A stretch of DNA of 52,618 nucleotides from an uncultured Saprospiraceae bacterium (GCA_938015805.1 CALLXF010000040.1:1-52618), one strand, 5' to 3'; positions 41,533 through 51,126 are shown, counted from the first letter of the stretch. Numbers and translations: made by a program. Notes: generated from the sequence alone by a model not told the origin.

Positions 41533-42873
41533 TTAGATTGCAATATCTTCAATTTTAGGTAGTTTACGAAGCATTGGGGATTTAGAAATAACAGCAAACC
41601 CAAAAGTCAATACTCCCAGTCTCCCGACAAACATTAAAAATGATAAAACAAGTTTACTTAGAACTGACATTTCACTGGTAATACCAGTAGACAAACCGAC
41701 TGTACTTAGTGCGGATGCTGATTCGAAAAGAATGGCATCCATATTTAAACGATGTCCGTCTATGATTAATATTAACCAAGTACCGATAATTAAAATAATA
41801 CTGTAAAATAAAATCGAAGAAAATGCCAAATAGATATTAGAGGCTGGGATTTCCTTTGATAAAAAAGTAATATGTTTTGATTTTTTTAAAATCGAACTTA
41901 AGACGGCAAAAACAGCTGTAATAGATGTCGTTTTAATGCCTCCTCCAGTTCCAGAAGGAGATGAACCTATCACCATTACTAGGATAAGAATAAATACTGT
42001 CGAAGATCCAAATCTACTAAGATCAAAATTATTAAAACCGACGGTAGTATGTGCCGATATATTTTGAAAAAAAGAATATCCTAACCCTTTTATTCTTTGA
42101 GAAAATAATAAATCATCAGACACCCAAATTAATAAGGAGGGAATCGTACAGATTAGAAAAGTAGATATTAAAATAATCTTTGAGGTTAGAGTAATTTTCC
42201 TTCTTTTATGTCTGAGCATCAAAAAGAAATCCATCAATACAATAAATCCGATAGACCCTAATAATGATAAGATCATTATTGTTACGGTAATAAAACTATT
42301 ATCGCTAAAACCAGATAAAGAATCATCAAACAAACTAAAACCAGCTGTACAAAATGCAGAAATACTATGGAATATAGCTTGCCATAAAGGATTATCAACA
42401 CCCTCGTTTTTAAAACCAAAGTATAAAAATATCGCCCCTACCACCTCTATGATTACGGTAAAAACAAATACGCTATATAAAAATTGCAGCATGGGATATC
42501 TAGAAGGAAGATTAAATTCTAGCCTTAATAAACGAGCCGATATCTTAGGCAATTTATCAAATTGTTTTAGGAGAATAAATGAACTGAGAGACATGTACCC
42601 TACTCCTCCTAACTGTATAAAGAATAAGCCGATTATTTGTCCATAAATATTATAGGCCTCATTAAAAGAAGAAGGTGCTAATCCTGTCGTACTGACTATA
42701 GAAACTGAATAAAAAAGATGGTCGATCAATGTAGTTTCAGCTCCTTGAACAAAAGGAAGATTTAATATTATAAAACATAAAAGTATCATGAATAGATACC
42801 CTTTTATTAAAAACAAAGTGACCAAACGATCAGTGCTTTTTTGCTTGTTTAACCATGCTTTTAAATTTTTCAT
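41533..42873 (-). CDS. TrkH/KtrB-family potassium transporter
   Basis: 446 residues with four pore-loop repeats: SIVSTTGLAPSSF, ISAFCTAGFSLF, ISAHTTVGFNNF and ASALSTVGLSTG, each giving the selectivity-filter Gly of the K+ transporter family. About eight to ten membrane helices. Length fits KtrB, the Na+-dependent K+ uptake subunit, which works with a KtrA/TrkA RCK-type partner; no such gene lies in this window. It is the first gene of the minus-strand operon with DUF3124, MscS and CorA, a set for K+/Mg2+ and turgor control. Confidence 0.9.
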   Translation of the reverse strand: MKNLKAWLNKQKSTDRLVTLFLIKGYLFMILLCFIILNLPFVQGAETTLIDHLFYSVSIVSTTGLAPSSFNEAYNIYGQIIGLFFIQLGGVGYMSLSSFILLKQFDKLPKISARLLRLEFNLPSRYPMLQFLYSVFVFTVIIEVVGAIFLYFGFKNEGVDNPLWQAIFHSISAFCTAGFSLFDDSLSGFSDNSFITVTIMILSLLGSIGFIVLMDFFLMLRHKRRKITLTSKIILISTFLICTIPSLLIWVSDDLLFSQRIKGLGYSFFQNISAHTTVGFNNFDLSRFGSSTVFILILVMVIGSSPSGTGGGIKTTSITAVFAVLSSILKKSKHITFLSKEIPASNIYLAFSSILFYSIILIIGTWLILIIDGHRLNMDAILFESASALSTVGLSTGITSEMSVLSKLVLSFLMFVGRLGVLTFGFAVISKSPMLRKLPKIEDIAI

Positions 42874-43277
42874 TTAAGTCTATGAAGTTGTTTTTTTTTT
42901 ATAAACCTGTTGTATCATTTAAACATAATAATTTTCTAAATTAGGTATAAGCAGGGTTATAGTAAACATAATGGATCTATTTTTTATTAATCTACTTACA
43001 TAAAACAAACATATTTTATATTCAAAAAAATGTTCAAGATTATCTCTATTCTATCTTAATACTTTACACTTATATTTTATAAGAAAAAGAGTCCCCTTGA
43101 AAACAAGAAGACTCCTAGAAACAAAATGACTTAATTACAAAAAAAATCAAATTTAATTTTTGACCGAATATGGTTTTTACTCTCAAACATTAATCTGTGA
43201 GTAAAAACGCATATCGATCTGGGACGGGAATAGAATTATAAAATCTAAATCCGTACGCTAAAGGTGTTTATAGGAAA
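42874..43277. other. Intergenic region with terminator
   Basis: About 400 AT-rich bases between the DUF4331 gene and the KtrB gene, both on the minus strand. It contains the DUF4331 terminator at 43089-43114. No ORF is credible. It must hold the promoter of the KtrB operon but no consensus is clear. Confidence 0.55.
43089..43114 (-). terminator. Rho-independent terminator of the DUF4331 operon
   Basis: On the minus strand GAGTCTTCTTG pairs with CAAGGGGACTC (including two G-U pairs) around a TTTT loop, followed by TTTTTCTTATAA. It lies about 165 bases after the stop of the 1294-residue DUF4331 gene. Confidence 0.75.
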
Positions 43278-46200
43278 TTACATTCTTAAAACTTTAATCT
43301 GCTTATTTACATCACCAGCTCTTACATTTATGATATATATTCCATTGGCGAAAGCCGACAAATCTATCCTCGTTTTACGCTGTATAATACGCTCAGTGTG
43401 TAATAATTTTCCATCTATAGAAACCACTTCTAATCTTGCTCCCACTGATAATAACTCTGTATTTATCTCAAGATTTATAAAGTCCGCTGTAGGGTTAGGA
43501 AATGCAGATAACTCTATATCTACATCGCCTACATCCTCAGTCCTTGTGATAGGATCATCTCCAACTACCACATCTTCAATAAAAATAGCTGAAGCTCCTG
43601 CAAACAATTCGTTGTAAAAAGGAACTACATCACCACCTGTAGATACATTATCAAAACCTAGAATCCTTCCACCGCCATTTGCTCTTTCTGCAACATAGAT
43701 TGCGTCTAAATCTTTTTTATAAGCAACATCGACTGGATTACCTAACATAGTCGCTGCTCCTATGATTATTACTTGCTCCGTACTACTAACCGTTCCGTTT
43801 GCAGCGGCATTAGAAAAATCTGGTATGATATGTAACCCACCATCGGTATCACTGCTTGCTTCTCCTACATCTGTAAGGATCATCAGATCATTCTCTGCAT
43901 CATAAGTAATCCCATGAGTACGGACTAGATCTTCTATATCCACGATACTAGAAGCTGTAATGACACCATCTAAATTTTCAAAGAAATTATCATAAATAGC
44001 TAACTGATTAGAATTATCAACAATGGCATATAATGTATTTACATCTGCATGAATACCCCATAAGTTAATTCCTACATCGTAAGTCTTTTTTAGATTGATC
44101 GCATCAGGCGTAAACTGATAAACAAATAATTTATTTGCCTGTCCATTTGCATCATTTGCATCTTGTGCCACGACAAATCTATCTCCTGCTACTGCAAGTT
44201 CTCTAGCATTTATAAAATCAGAAGTAGAGGTTGCAGTAAGGACAGGTAACATACCTTGAGCTAAATTCTCTTTTACTTGGCTATAGGCTTGTATCACATT
44301 ATCAGTCCTATTTATCTGATAAAGTACATCCGCATCTGTATCGTAATAGATACCATCCGCATCCATGGCCATGCTTTCAAAACTAGAAATCGATAAATTA
44401 CGATCCTCTAATACATCTGCCATACCAATCATTCCTGAATTATTAGAGGAAATGAATACATCTCCTAAACTTGCTAATTGGAAATCAGAGGAACTACCAG
44501 ATAGATAAACAGCTGATGCTCCTCCAAATAACTCAGTGTAAATCGGAGTCGCATCTCCAGAAGCCGTAGGAATATCATAAACCAATACTTTACCTCCTTC
44601 TGAAGCTCTCTCTGCTACGATGATGGTACCTGTTATCATATCTAAAGCAACATCTACTGGATTACCTAAAGAAGAATTTAATCCTTCTATTCTTAATTGC
44701 TCGTTATTACTTATCGTATTATCCGTGATCGCATTAGTAAAATCAGATACCATTACTACAGCTCCATCTGTAGCACTGGACGCTTCTGCAACGTCTGTAA
44801 GTACCATAATATCATTTGCCGCATTATAGGTCAGTCCATGCGTTCTTATCATAGACTCTATAGCAACTACTGCGTCAGCTACGATTGTTCCTGCTGGATT
44901 AGAAAAGAAATTATTATACACAGCAAGATTTTCTGAATTATCCTGTATTGCATACATTGTACTTCCTTCTAAATGTATTCCCCATAAATTAATTTCAGAC
45001 TGATAAGTTTTATCTAAACTGATAGAAGTAGTAGTGATATCATAAACCACAAACTGGTTTACTTGGCCATTTGCATCATTTGCATCTTGTGCTACTACTA
45101 GCTTAGATCCTGCAACAGCGATTTCTCTACCGTTAGAAAAATCTGAAGTAGAGCTCATTACATAAGTAGGAGGAACTCCGTTAGATAGATTTGCAAAAGC
45201 ATCGCTATATATATCTATTACATTAGAAGTCCTATTAAGCTGATAAATCATATCATTGTCCTCATCATAGTATACACCATCAGCATCTACTGCTCGACTT
45301 ACAAAAGTGGTATAAGTCAGCGTCTTATCTTCACTTATGTTAAACAGTCCTACTTTTCCTTGAGTGTTAGATGATACTAAAAACTGACCAGCAAGAGCTG
45401 CAGCTTGGCTAGGATCCCCTTTATAAAGACCACCACTACATTCGCCGGTTCCGCTATGAGGCATCGCCACATATGGAAATGCGTCAGAAAATGGTTTATC
45501 ATTAGATTCTACTCCAGTCGTAAAGCTTAGAACATTTAATAATTCTTGTGTAACTGGACTATCCCCACTTGCTGGATCATAATCATCATACCACAATCCT
45601 ACTGCCGCAAGGACGACTCCTGCTACTGCTTGCAATTCGATTCTGGTAACATCATCCTCTAGTCTACGCCCGTTAGGAAATCCATCCATATTAGGAATAA
45701 ATTCTAAATCAGCTGTCGTGTTATATGGAGCAACTGTAAGTCCTATTGCTGCCGCTTGTATTAATCCTAGCGAACTAAAAAATGGATCATCTCTAGGAGT
45801 TGGAGGCACTGCCATGTTAAGACGTAACATATCTCCACCATTAGGTAAAAAATTATTTATAAAAGGTTTTCCTGCAGCAAGCGGATTACCTTCTTTTCCT
45901 GTTGCTAACTGGTATGGTATAACATTAGGAACTCCTGTATGGAAAGTCGGCCATAAATCTACTGACCGAGGTTTTCCAGGAGCTGGTAATAATAATGTTC
46001 CGAATACTGCATCGTCTAATGCTGTACCATCTAAAGCTGGATCTCCTTTTAGACCATAAAGACCGTCACCACCATTAGAAAAATCAAATGCTCCTAAAGA
46101 TGCTTTTTGTATTCTCAATGGACCAAAGGCTGGAACTGCTCCTCCAAACTGATCATCATCCATGTATAAAGCTAACTCTGGATTATAGAAAAATTCATCC

Positions 46201-47162
46201 ATCGTAGTCTCTCCTATCTCATCGTAAGGAGTAATACTATTCCAGAAGTCTTTACTCCCCACTGGAATTACGGCTTCATTTGTAAGTGGCATTCCTAATC
46301 TAGAAACCTGCACCCAATCGCCCCCAAACTGAGGATCATCAGTGGTACTTAAGGTACGCATAGCAGGTCTACTTGCTGATGCCCATACTCCGATTACATA
46401 CTCTGCATCTAAAATAGATGTCGGTTGTAGAGGTGCTCCTGCTTTTAATAAGCTAGAGATAGGAATCTGTAATGCGATAGTACTTACATTTAGACAAGCT
46501 AAATTGTCAACAGGTTTTCCAGCCTGACGTGGTGCATTACCAAGATCAAAAATTCCACCTAAGTCCACAAAAAATGGATCATCACTAGGGCCGGCATACA
46601 CTACTTCTCCCGTAGTCGCGGTCGTTACTGCATCATTAAATAAAGCATCGTAGGTTGTGTTTAAACCCGCTGCCCCCTCTATAGATCTCTCGCCTATATT
46701 ATTAGGAGGTACGATTCCGTTAACGATAATCGGTAAAAATATCGTACCACCGTCTACACTTTTTTCTAAAGTATAGGTTGTTTTTAAATTTTGTTTTCCG
46801 AGTCTGATATTAAAAAATGTCGTCGGGTCTTCATTTTCTTGAGTAAAAGTAAATCTGTAAATAATCTCGTCTCCTATAAGAGCAGTGTTATTATCGACGT
46901 GGATTTCGTATCTAATATTTTCTCCAAAACTATAATAGTTAGGACCTCCGTGGGGTAATTGCATAGGTACATAAGTAGCTATAATATTAATCATATCTGG
47001 ATTGTCCGGGCTACGGAACGCATATAAGTCTACGTTATCCGCTAATGGATCATTAGAAATCAGAGGGGCTTCTCTATGGCTAGATGCACTCACATAAATA
47101 GTACTCATAAGGAGCATCACCAGAGAAAGCAATATTGGTTTTATGTTAAAATTATTTTTCAT
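43278..47162 (-). CDS. DUF4331 protein with double propeller repeat, T9SS tail
   Basis: 1294 residues. Signal peptide 1-26 (ending VSA). The N-terminal ~590 residues are DUF4331 (SSHREAPLISNDPLADNVDLYAFRSPDNPDMINIIATYVP, RLEDDVTRIELQAV). About 592-880 and about 904-1195 are a duplicated ~285-residue block with identical landmarks (VDADGVYYDEDND / MDADGIYYDTDAD; RTSNVIDIYS / RTDNVIQAYS; VVAQDANDANGQ in both; NPVDVA in both), each read as a beta-propeller-like unit. A type-A T9SS sorting domain closes the protein (about 1215-1294, SAFPNPTADF). DUF4331 has no proven activity. It follows its shorter paralogue on the same strand. Confidence 0.9.
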   Translation of the reverse strand: MKNNFNIKPILLSLVMLLMSTIYVSASSHREAPLISNDPLADNVDLYAFRSPDNPDMINIIATYVPMQLPHGGPNYYSFGENIRYEIHVDNNTALIGDEIIYRFTFTQENEDPTTFFNIRLGKQNLKTTYTLEKSVDGGTIFLPIIVNGIVPPNNIGERSIEGAAGLNTTYDALFNDAVTTATTGEVVYAGPSDDPFFVDLGGIFDLGNAPRQAGKPVDNLACLNVSTIALQIPISSLLKAGAPLQPTSILDAEYVIGVWASASRPAMRTLSTTDDPQFGGDWVQVSRLGMPLTNEAVIPVGSKDFWNSITPYDEIGETTMDEFFYNPELALYMDDDQFGGAVPAFGPLRIQKASLGAFDFSNGGDGLYGLKGDPALDGTALDDAVFGTLLLPAPGKPRSVDLWPTFHTGVPNVIPYQLATGKEGNPLAAGKPFINNFLPNGGDMLRLNMAVPPTPRDDPFFSSLGLIQAAAIGLTVAPYNTTADLEFIPNMDGFPNGRRLEDDVTRIELQAVAGVVLAAVGLWYDDYDPASGDSPVTQELLNVLSFTTGVESNDKPFSDAFPYVAMPHSGTGECSGGLYKGDPSQAAALAGQFLVSSNTQGKVGLFNISEDKTLTYTTFVSRAVDADGVYYDEDNDMIYQLNRTSNVIDIYSDAFANLSNGVPPTYVMSSTSDFSNGREIAVAGSKLVVAQDANDANGQVNQFVVYDITTTSISLDKTYQSEINLWGIHLEGSTMYAIQDNSENLAVYNNFFSNPAGTIVADAVVAIESMIRTHGLTYNAANDIMVLTDVAEASSATDGAVVMVSDFTNAITDNTISNNEQLRIEGLNSSLGNPVDVALDMITGTIIVAERASEGGKVLVYDIPTASGDATPIYTELFGGASAVYLSGSSSDFQLASLGDVFISSNNSGMIGMADVLEDRNLSISSFESMAMDADGIYYDTDADVLYQINRTDNVIQAYSQVKENLAQGMLPVLTATSTSDFINARELAVAGDRFVVAQDANDANGQANKLFVYQFTPDAINLKKTYDVGINLWGIHADVNTLYAIVDNSNQLAIYDNFFENLDGVITASSIVDIEDLVRTHGITYDAENDLMILTDVGEASSDTDGGLHIIPDFSNAAANGTVSSTEQVIIIGAATMLGNPVDVAYKKDLDAIYVAERANGGGRILGFDNVSTGGDVVPFYNELFAGASAIFIEDVVVGDDPITRTEDVGDVDIELSAFPNPTADFINLEINTELLSVGARLEVVSIDGKLLHTERIIQRKTRIDLSAFANGIYIINVRAGDVNKQIKVLRM

Positions 47163-47196
47163 TTTTAAATTTTTAGATTTTATATCTGGTGATTGA

Positions 47197-48933
47197 TTAT
47201 TGGTTTACGGCCGTACCTCTCCATGGTAACGCTACATAAGGAAACGTGGATCTAAATGCTTTATCATTAGTTGTAACTCCAGTGCTGTACGTCAGTACGT
47301 TTAATAAATTAGGTGTAACTGGAGAAGGAGAATTAGCAGGGTCATAATCATCATACCATAGTCCTACTGCGGCTAGTACTACTCCGGCCACTGCTTGCAA
47401 TTCGATAGTAGTAACATCATCTTCTAGTCTTCTACCATTAGGAAATCCATCCATATTAGGAATAAACTCTAGGTTAGCTGTCTCATTAAAAGGAGCTACG
47501 GTAAGACCTATTGCTGCCGCCTGTATTAATCCTAGCGAACTAAAATTAGCATCATCTCGCGGAGTAGGTGGTACAGCCATATTAAGACGTAACATATCTC
47601 CACCGTTAGGTAAAAAGTTATTTACAAATGGTTTACCAGCCGCCAGTGGATTACCGCCTTTACCAGTTGCTAATTGATAAGGAATCACATTAGGAACACC
47701 TGTGTGGAATGCTGGCCATAAATCTACTGATCTAGGCTTTCCAGGAGCTGGTAATAATAAGGTTCCGAAAACTGCATCATCTAAAGCAGTTCCTGCAAGA
47801 GCTGCGTCTCCTTTTAAAACATACAGTCCATCTGCACCATTAGAAAAATCAAATGCTCCTAATGAAGCAGTTTGTATCCTTAATGGACCTAATGCTGGTA
47901 CTGCTGATCCAAACTGATCATCATCCATATATAAACCTAGCTCTGGATTATAAAAGAACTCATCCATAGATGTTTCCATTATCTCATCGTACGGTGAGAT
48001 TCTATTCCAGAAATCTTTAGAACCTATCGGAATAACAGCCTCATTTGTTAATGGCATTCCAAGTCTAGAAACTTGCACCCAGTCTCCTGAGTGAGTTTCT
48101 GTACCGTCTGTATTTAATGTACGCATAGCAGGTCTACTAGCTGATGCCCAAACTCCAATTACATAATCACTATCCAAAATAGAAGTAGGCTGAGCTGGTG
48201 CTCCCGCCTTTAGTAATGTAGAAATAGGAATCTGTAATGCGATAGAATGTACATTAGTATTTGCAAGTCCATCTCTAAGTGGACCGTTTTGTCTAGGAGC
48301 ATCTCCCAGATCAAAAATTCCTCCTAGATCTACAAAAAATGGATCATCTACTGGACCTGCAAAAACGGTTTCTCCAGTCGTAGCCGTAGCTACTGCCGCA
48401 CTCCATAATTCTTCATATGACGCAGCTAAGCCCGCACCTCCTTCTATAGATCTCGGACCAATGTTAGGAGGAGGTACGATACCATCTGTAAGAATCACAT
48501 CAAAACTAGCACCTCCATTAACACTTCTTTCTAATGTGTAAGTAGTTCTTGCATTTTCCTGACCGAGACGAATCGTAAAAAACGTCGTCGGATCCTGATT
48601 AGTTTTATTAAACGTGAGTCTATATATAATCTCATCTCCAGGTACTGCAGCATCGTTATCTACATGTATCTCGTACCTAACATTTTCTCCAAAGGAATAA
48701 TAATTAGGTCCTCCAAAAGGTAATTCCGCTGGAATATAGTTTGCGATAATCGTAATCATGTCTGGATTATCTGGACTTCTAAATGCATATAAATCTGTGT
48801 TATCTGCAAGTGGGTCTGAGGAAATAAGAGGTGCTTCTCTATGACTTGATGCTCGGGTAACGAGTGTCACACAAAGCAAGACAATCACATGCAAAAACAG
48901 CGATCTTGATTTTTTGAGTGTGTTTAATTTCAT
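47197..48933 (-). CDS. DUF4331 protein, short paralogue
   Basis: 578 residues. Signal peptide 1-29 (ending RAS), then a full DUF4331 domain (SSHREAPLISSDPLADNTDLYAFRSPDNPDMITIIANYIP, SYEELWSAAVATATTGETVF, RLEDDVTTIELQAVAGVVL). It ends soon after the domain (YVALPWRGTAVNQ) and lacks the repeat block and T9SS domain of the downstream copy, so it is probably periplasmic or surface-bound by another route. The two are a tandem duplication 34 bases apart and form an operon. Function unknown. Confidence 0.9.
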   Translation of the reverse strand: MKLNTLKKSRSLFLHVIVLLCVTLVTRASSHREAPLISSDPLADNTDLYAFRSPDNPDMITIIANYIPAELPFGGPNYYSFGENVRYEIHVDNDAAVPGDEIIYRLTFNKTNQDPTTFFTIRLGQENARTTYTLERSVNGGASFDVILTDGIVPPPNIGPRSIEGGAGLAASYEELWSAAVATATTGETVFAGPVDDPFFVDLGGIFDLGDAPRQNGPLRDGLANTNVHSIALQIPISTLLKAGAPAQPTSILDSDYVIGVWASASRPAMRTLNTDGTETHSGDWVQVSRLGMPLTNEAVIPIGSKDFWNRISPYDEIMETSMDEFFYNPELGLYMDDDQFGSAVPALGPLRIQTASLGAFDFSNGADGLYVLKGDAALAGTALDDAVFGTLLLPAPGKPRSVDLWPAFHTGVPNVIPYQLATGKGGNPLAAGKPFVNNFLPNGGDMLRLNMAVPPTPRDDANFSSLGLIQAAAIGLTVAPFNETANLEFIPNMDGFPNGRRLEDDVTTIELQAVAGVVLAAVGLWYDDYDPANSPSPVTPNLLNVLTYSTGVTTNDKAFRSTFPYVALPWRGTAVNQ

Positions 48934-49079
48934 TTTTATTTATTTAGAATTTGAAAATGGAAGCGGATAAGTTGCAGCTTCTAATCTTATTTACGAGTGC
49001 ACAATTAAAATTGGATTTATGTTTCTTTTATTATTCTTTAAACACAATCAACTTGTCTCACTCAGAACATTGAAATAAA

Positions 49080-49113
49080 AAGGCCTTTTAACTTCTTTAA
49101 GCTAAAAGGCCTT
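49080..49113 (-). terminator. Rho-independent terminator of the TPR lipoprotein gene
   Basis: AAGGCCTTTTA and TAAAAGGCCTT form an 11-bp perfect stem with a 12-nt loop, followed in the minus direction by TTTTATTTCA. It ends the TPR gene transcript and separates it from the two DUF4331 genes. Confidence 0.85.
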
Positions 49114-49200
49114 AAAAGGGTGTTGTAATTTCTATGGCTTATTGAACCTTAGAAAATACTTTACTTGAAGTCAAGCCAAAAATCCATAATTCTTAATCTC

Positions 49201-50409
49201 TTAGATTTGAGATTCAATTTCATTTATATCCGGATGTATAGATCCAGTTACTTTGGCTTTCGCCAAATAATTTTTACTCATATTCTTATTATCCAGAGCT
49301 AAATATATTTTAGCTAAGAGTCTATTTACATCTATATTTTTTGGTCTTTTTTCCGATTCCATTAAAGCGTATTCTAATGCCTTATCCGGATTATCTAATA
49401 AATTAAGATACATGTCGGCGTACTCCAAATTCATATTATGCCCTGCCTGAACATCATCCTCTAGCATAGCAAATATTTCTTTAACAATCGCATCTAACTT
49501 GTCCTCCTTTTTCTCAAGTTTATAAATATGAGCCATCTGCAAATAGTATCCTACCTCCGGTATAATATCCATTGCCTCCTGAATTTTCTTTGAAGCACTT
49601 TTAATATCCCCCTCTCGGAAACGTAAATCTCCTATAGCGGCTATTGCAAAAGGATAATCCTCTCTTGTTTGTAAAATCTCTCCATAGACTTTTTCTGCTA
49701 AATCCTCTTTACCATAAAGCGTGTATAACTCTCCTAAAGTTTGCATCGCCCATGCTGTTTCTTCATATCCGGGATATCCAGATTTTATGGCTAGGGATAA
49801 TGCTTTAATAGATCCATCTATATCTCCGTGTATTTCTCTTAAATAAGATATTCTAGAATAAGAACGGATATCTGGCTTTATAGAAATCATCTTATCAGCA
49901 GCAGCGACAGCTTTATCATACTCCCCTAGCTCTACATAACAATCTACTAAGACCCCATAAATTTGTGCGTTAGTTCCATTTAATTCTAATGCTTTTTTGG
50001 CTGTAGCCAATGCATCTTTAAATTCATGTAATGATAACTGCACACCAGCCTTAGTTACATTAGTCTGGAACAATAAATTAGCATCAGCATTTTCCGACTC
50101 TAGTATTTGGTTTAATAATTTTAGAGCAGCTGGATAATAATGTCCGTGCTCTCCAGTGACTCTAGCCTCTTTAATAAAAAGTTCTGCTAGTTGTAATCTT
50201 GCATTGTGATCTTTTGGATTTTTGTCTAATGCTTGCTTTTGATCTGAATAAAAGTTCTGGACAAAATCCCACTCTTTTCCTTGTTGGATTTTTTCACTCC
50301 GGGTGATGAGCTCTGGAATATTTGATACTTCCTTAACTACATTATCTGAAGGACCACAAGAAAATAGTACCCAGCTAGAGAGCAAAAAGATTAGATAATT
50401 TAATTTCAT
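49201..50409 (-). CDS. TPR-repeat lipoprotein
   Basis: 402 residues. Lipobox leader (LFSCG, Cys18) followed by a chain of tetratricopeptide repeats (NPKDHNARLQLAELFIKEA, LNGTNAQIYGVLVDCYVELGEYDKAVAAADKM, YAMQTLGELYTLYGKEDLAEKVYGEIL, FAIAAIGDLRFREGDIKSASKKI), about nine repeats in all. TPRs hold protein partners; no enzyme domain is present. It is next to the DUF4331 pair and faces the sigma/anti-sigma genes across a 100-base gap, so a shared function with DUF4331 export or assembly is possible. It has its own terminator. Confidence 0.9.
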   Translation of the reverse strand: MKLNYLIFLLSSWVLFSCGPSDNVVKEVSNIPELITRSEKIQQGKEWDFVQNFYSDQKQALDKNPKDHNARLQLAELFIKEARVTGEHGHYYPAALKLLNQILESENADANLLFQTNVTKAGVQLSLHEFKDALATAKKALELNGTNAQIYGVLVDCYVELGEYDKAVAAADKMISIKPDIRSYSRISYLREIHGDIDGSIKALSLAIKSGYPGYEETAWAMQTLGELYTLYGKEDLAEKVYGEILQTREDYPFAIAAIGDLRFREGDIKSASKKIQEAMDIIPEVGYYLQMAHIYKLEKKEDKLDAIVKEIFAMLEDDVQAGHNMNLEYADMYLNLLDNPDKALEYALMESEKRPKNIDVNRLLAKIYLALDNKNMSKNYLAKAKVTGSIHPDINEIESQI

Positions 50410-50482
50410 TTTAAGTTTTATTTGTTTCTATATATACTTACGAGAGGAATTTTAGAAACGGATTTCTGAGTTGTCATTTTTT

Positions 50483-50514
50483 TTGAAGAATAAGCAATTT
50501 AGGAGTATATTTAC
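50483..50514 (+). promoter_or_regulatory. Candidate promoter of ECF sigma gene
   Basis: TTG at 50483-50485, 20 bases, then TATATTTA at 50506-50513, one base off TAnnTTTG. It predicts transcription from about 50519, just ahead of the open frame of the sigma factor. Confidence 0.45.
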
Positions 50515-50547
50515 ACGAATACATTTTTAAACCTACAACCCTATTGT

Positions 50548-51126
50548 ATCCAAGATTCTGACATAATATTATCAATTAAATCTAGAAATCAGCAAGGACT
50601 CACTCGCCTGTACAATAAGTATGGAAATGCCATTTACGGGGTCATCACACGTATCGTAAAGGATAAAAATACTGCAGAAGAAGTTTTGCAGCAGACAATG
50701 CTGAAAGCCTGGAATAAAATAGATAACTATGACAGTGGTAAAAGCTCTGTGTATACATGGTTAAATGTAATTGCTAGAAGTACATCTATAGATGCGGTTA
50801 GATTAAAAAGATATCAAAATATACAAAAAACTGATACCTTAGATCCACTCGTACATGATCATAGTAGTAGTTTTATTTCTTCGTCTAAAATAGATGTAGA
50901 TAAACTGACAGCAAAGCTTGACCCTAAATATAAAATCGTTTTAGATAAATTATATTTAGAAGGTTATTCTCAATCTGAAGTGTCTAAATTATTAGACATT
51001 CCTTTAGGAACTGTGAAAACAAGAGTGCGTCAAGCGATTACTATATTACGTGATGAAGTAAAAGAAGAGAAGAATTTATTTTTTGGAGTATTATTAATGT
51101 TAATCCTACTTGTTTTATGTCTTTAA
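50548..51126 (+). CDS. ECF sigma factor with hydrophobic C-terminal tail
   Basis: The start is uncertain: the frame is open from 50503, but no ATG, GTG or TTG occurs before a TTG at 50686, which would delete most of region 2; 50548 is a placeholder, with ATC, ATA, ATT or CTG starts possible. Region 2: DSDIILSIKSRNQQGLTRLYNKYG...VKDKNTAEEVLQQTMLKAWNKI and VYTWLNVIARSTSIDAVR. Region 4: LDPKYKIVLDKLYLEGYSQSEVSKLLDIPLGTVKTRVRQAITIL. The last residues (FFGVLLMLILLVLCL) form a membrane-type helix, unusual in a sigma factor. Overlaps the RskA-like anti-sigma gene by 10 bases; the two form an operon. Confidence 0.85.
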   Translation: MQDSDIILSIKSRNQQGLTRLYNKYGNAIYGVITRIVKDKNTAEEVLQQTMLKAWNKIDNYDSGKSSVYTWLNVIARSTSIDAVRLKRYQNIQKTDTLDPLVHDHSSSFISSSKIDVDKLTAKLDPKYKIVLDKLYLEGYSQSEVSKLLDIPLGTVKTRVRQAITILRDEVKEEKNLFFGVLLMLILLVLCL

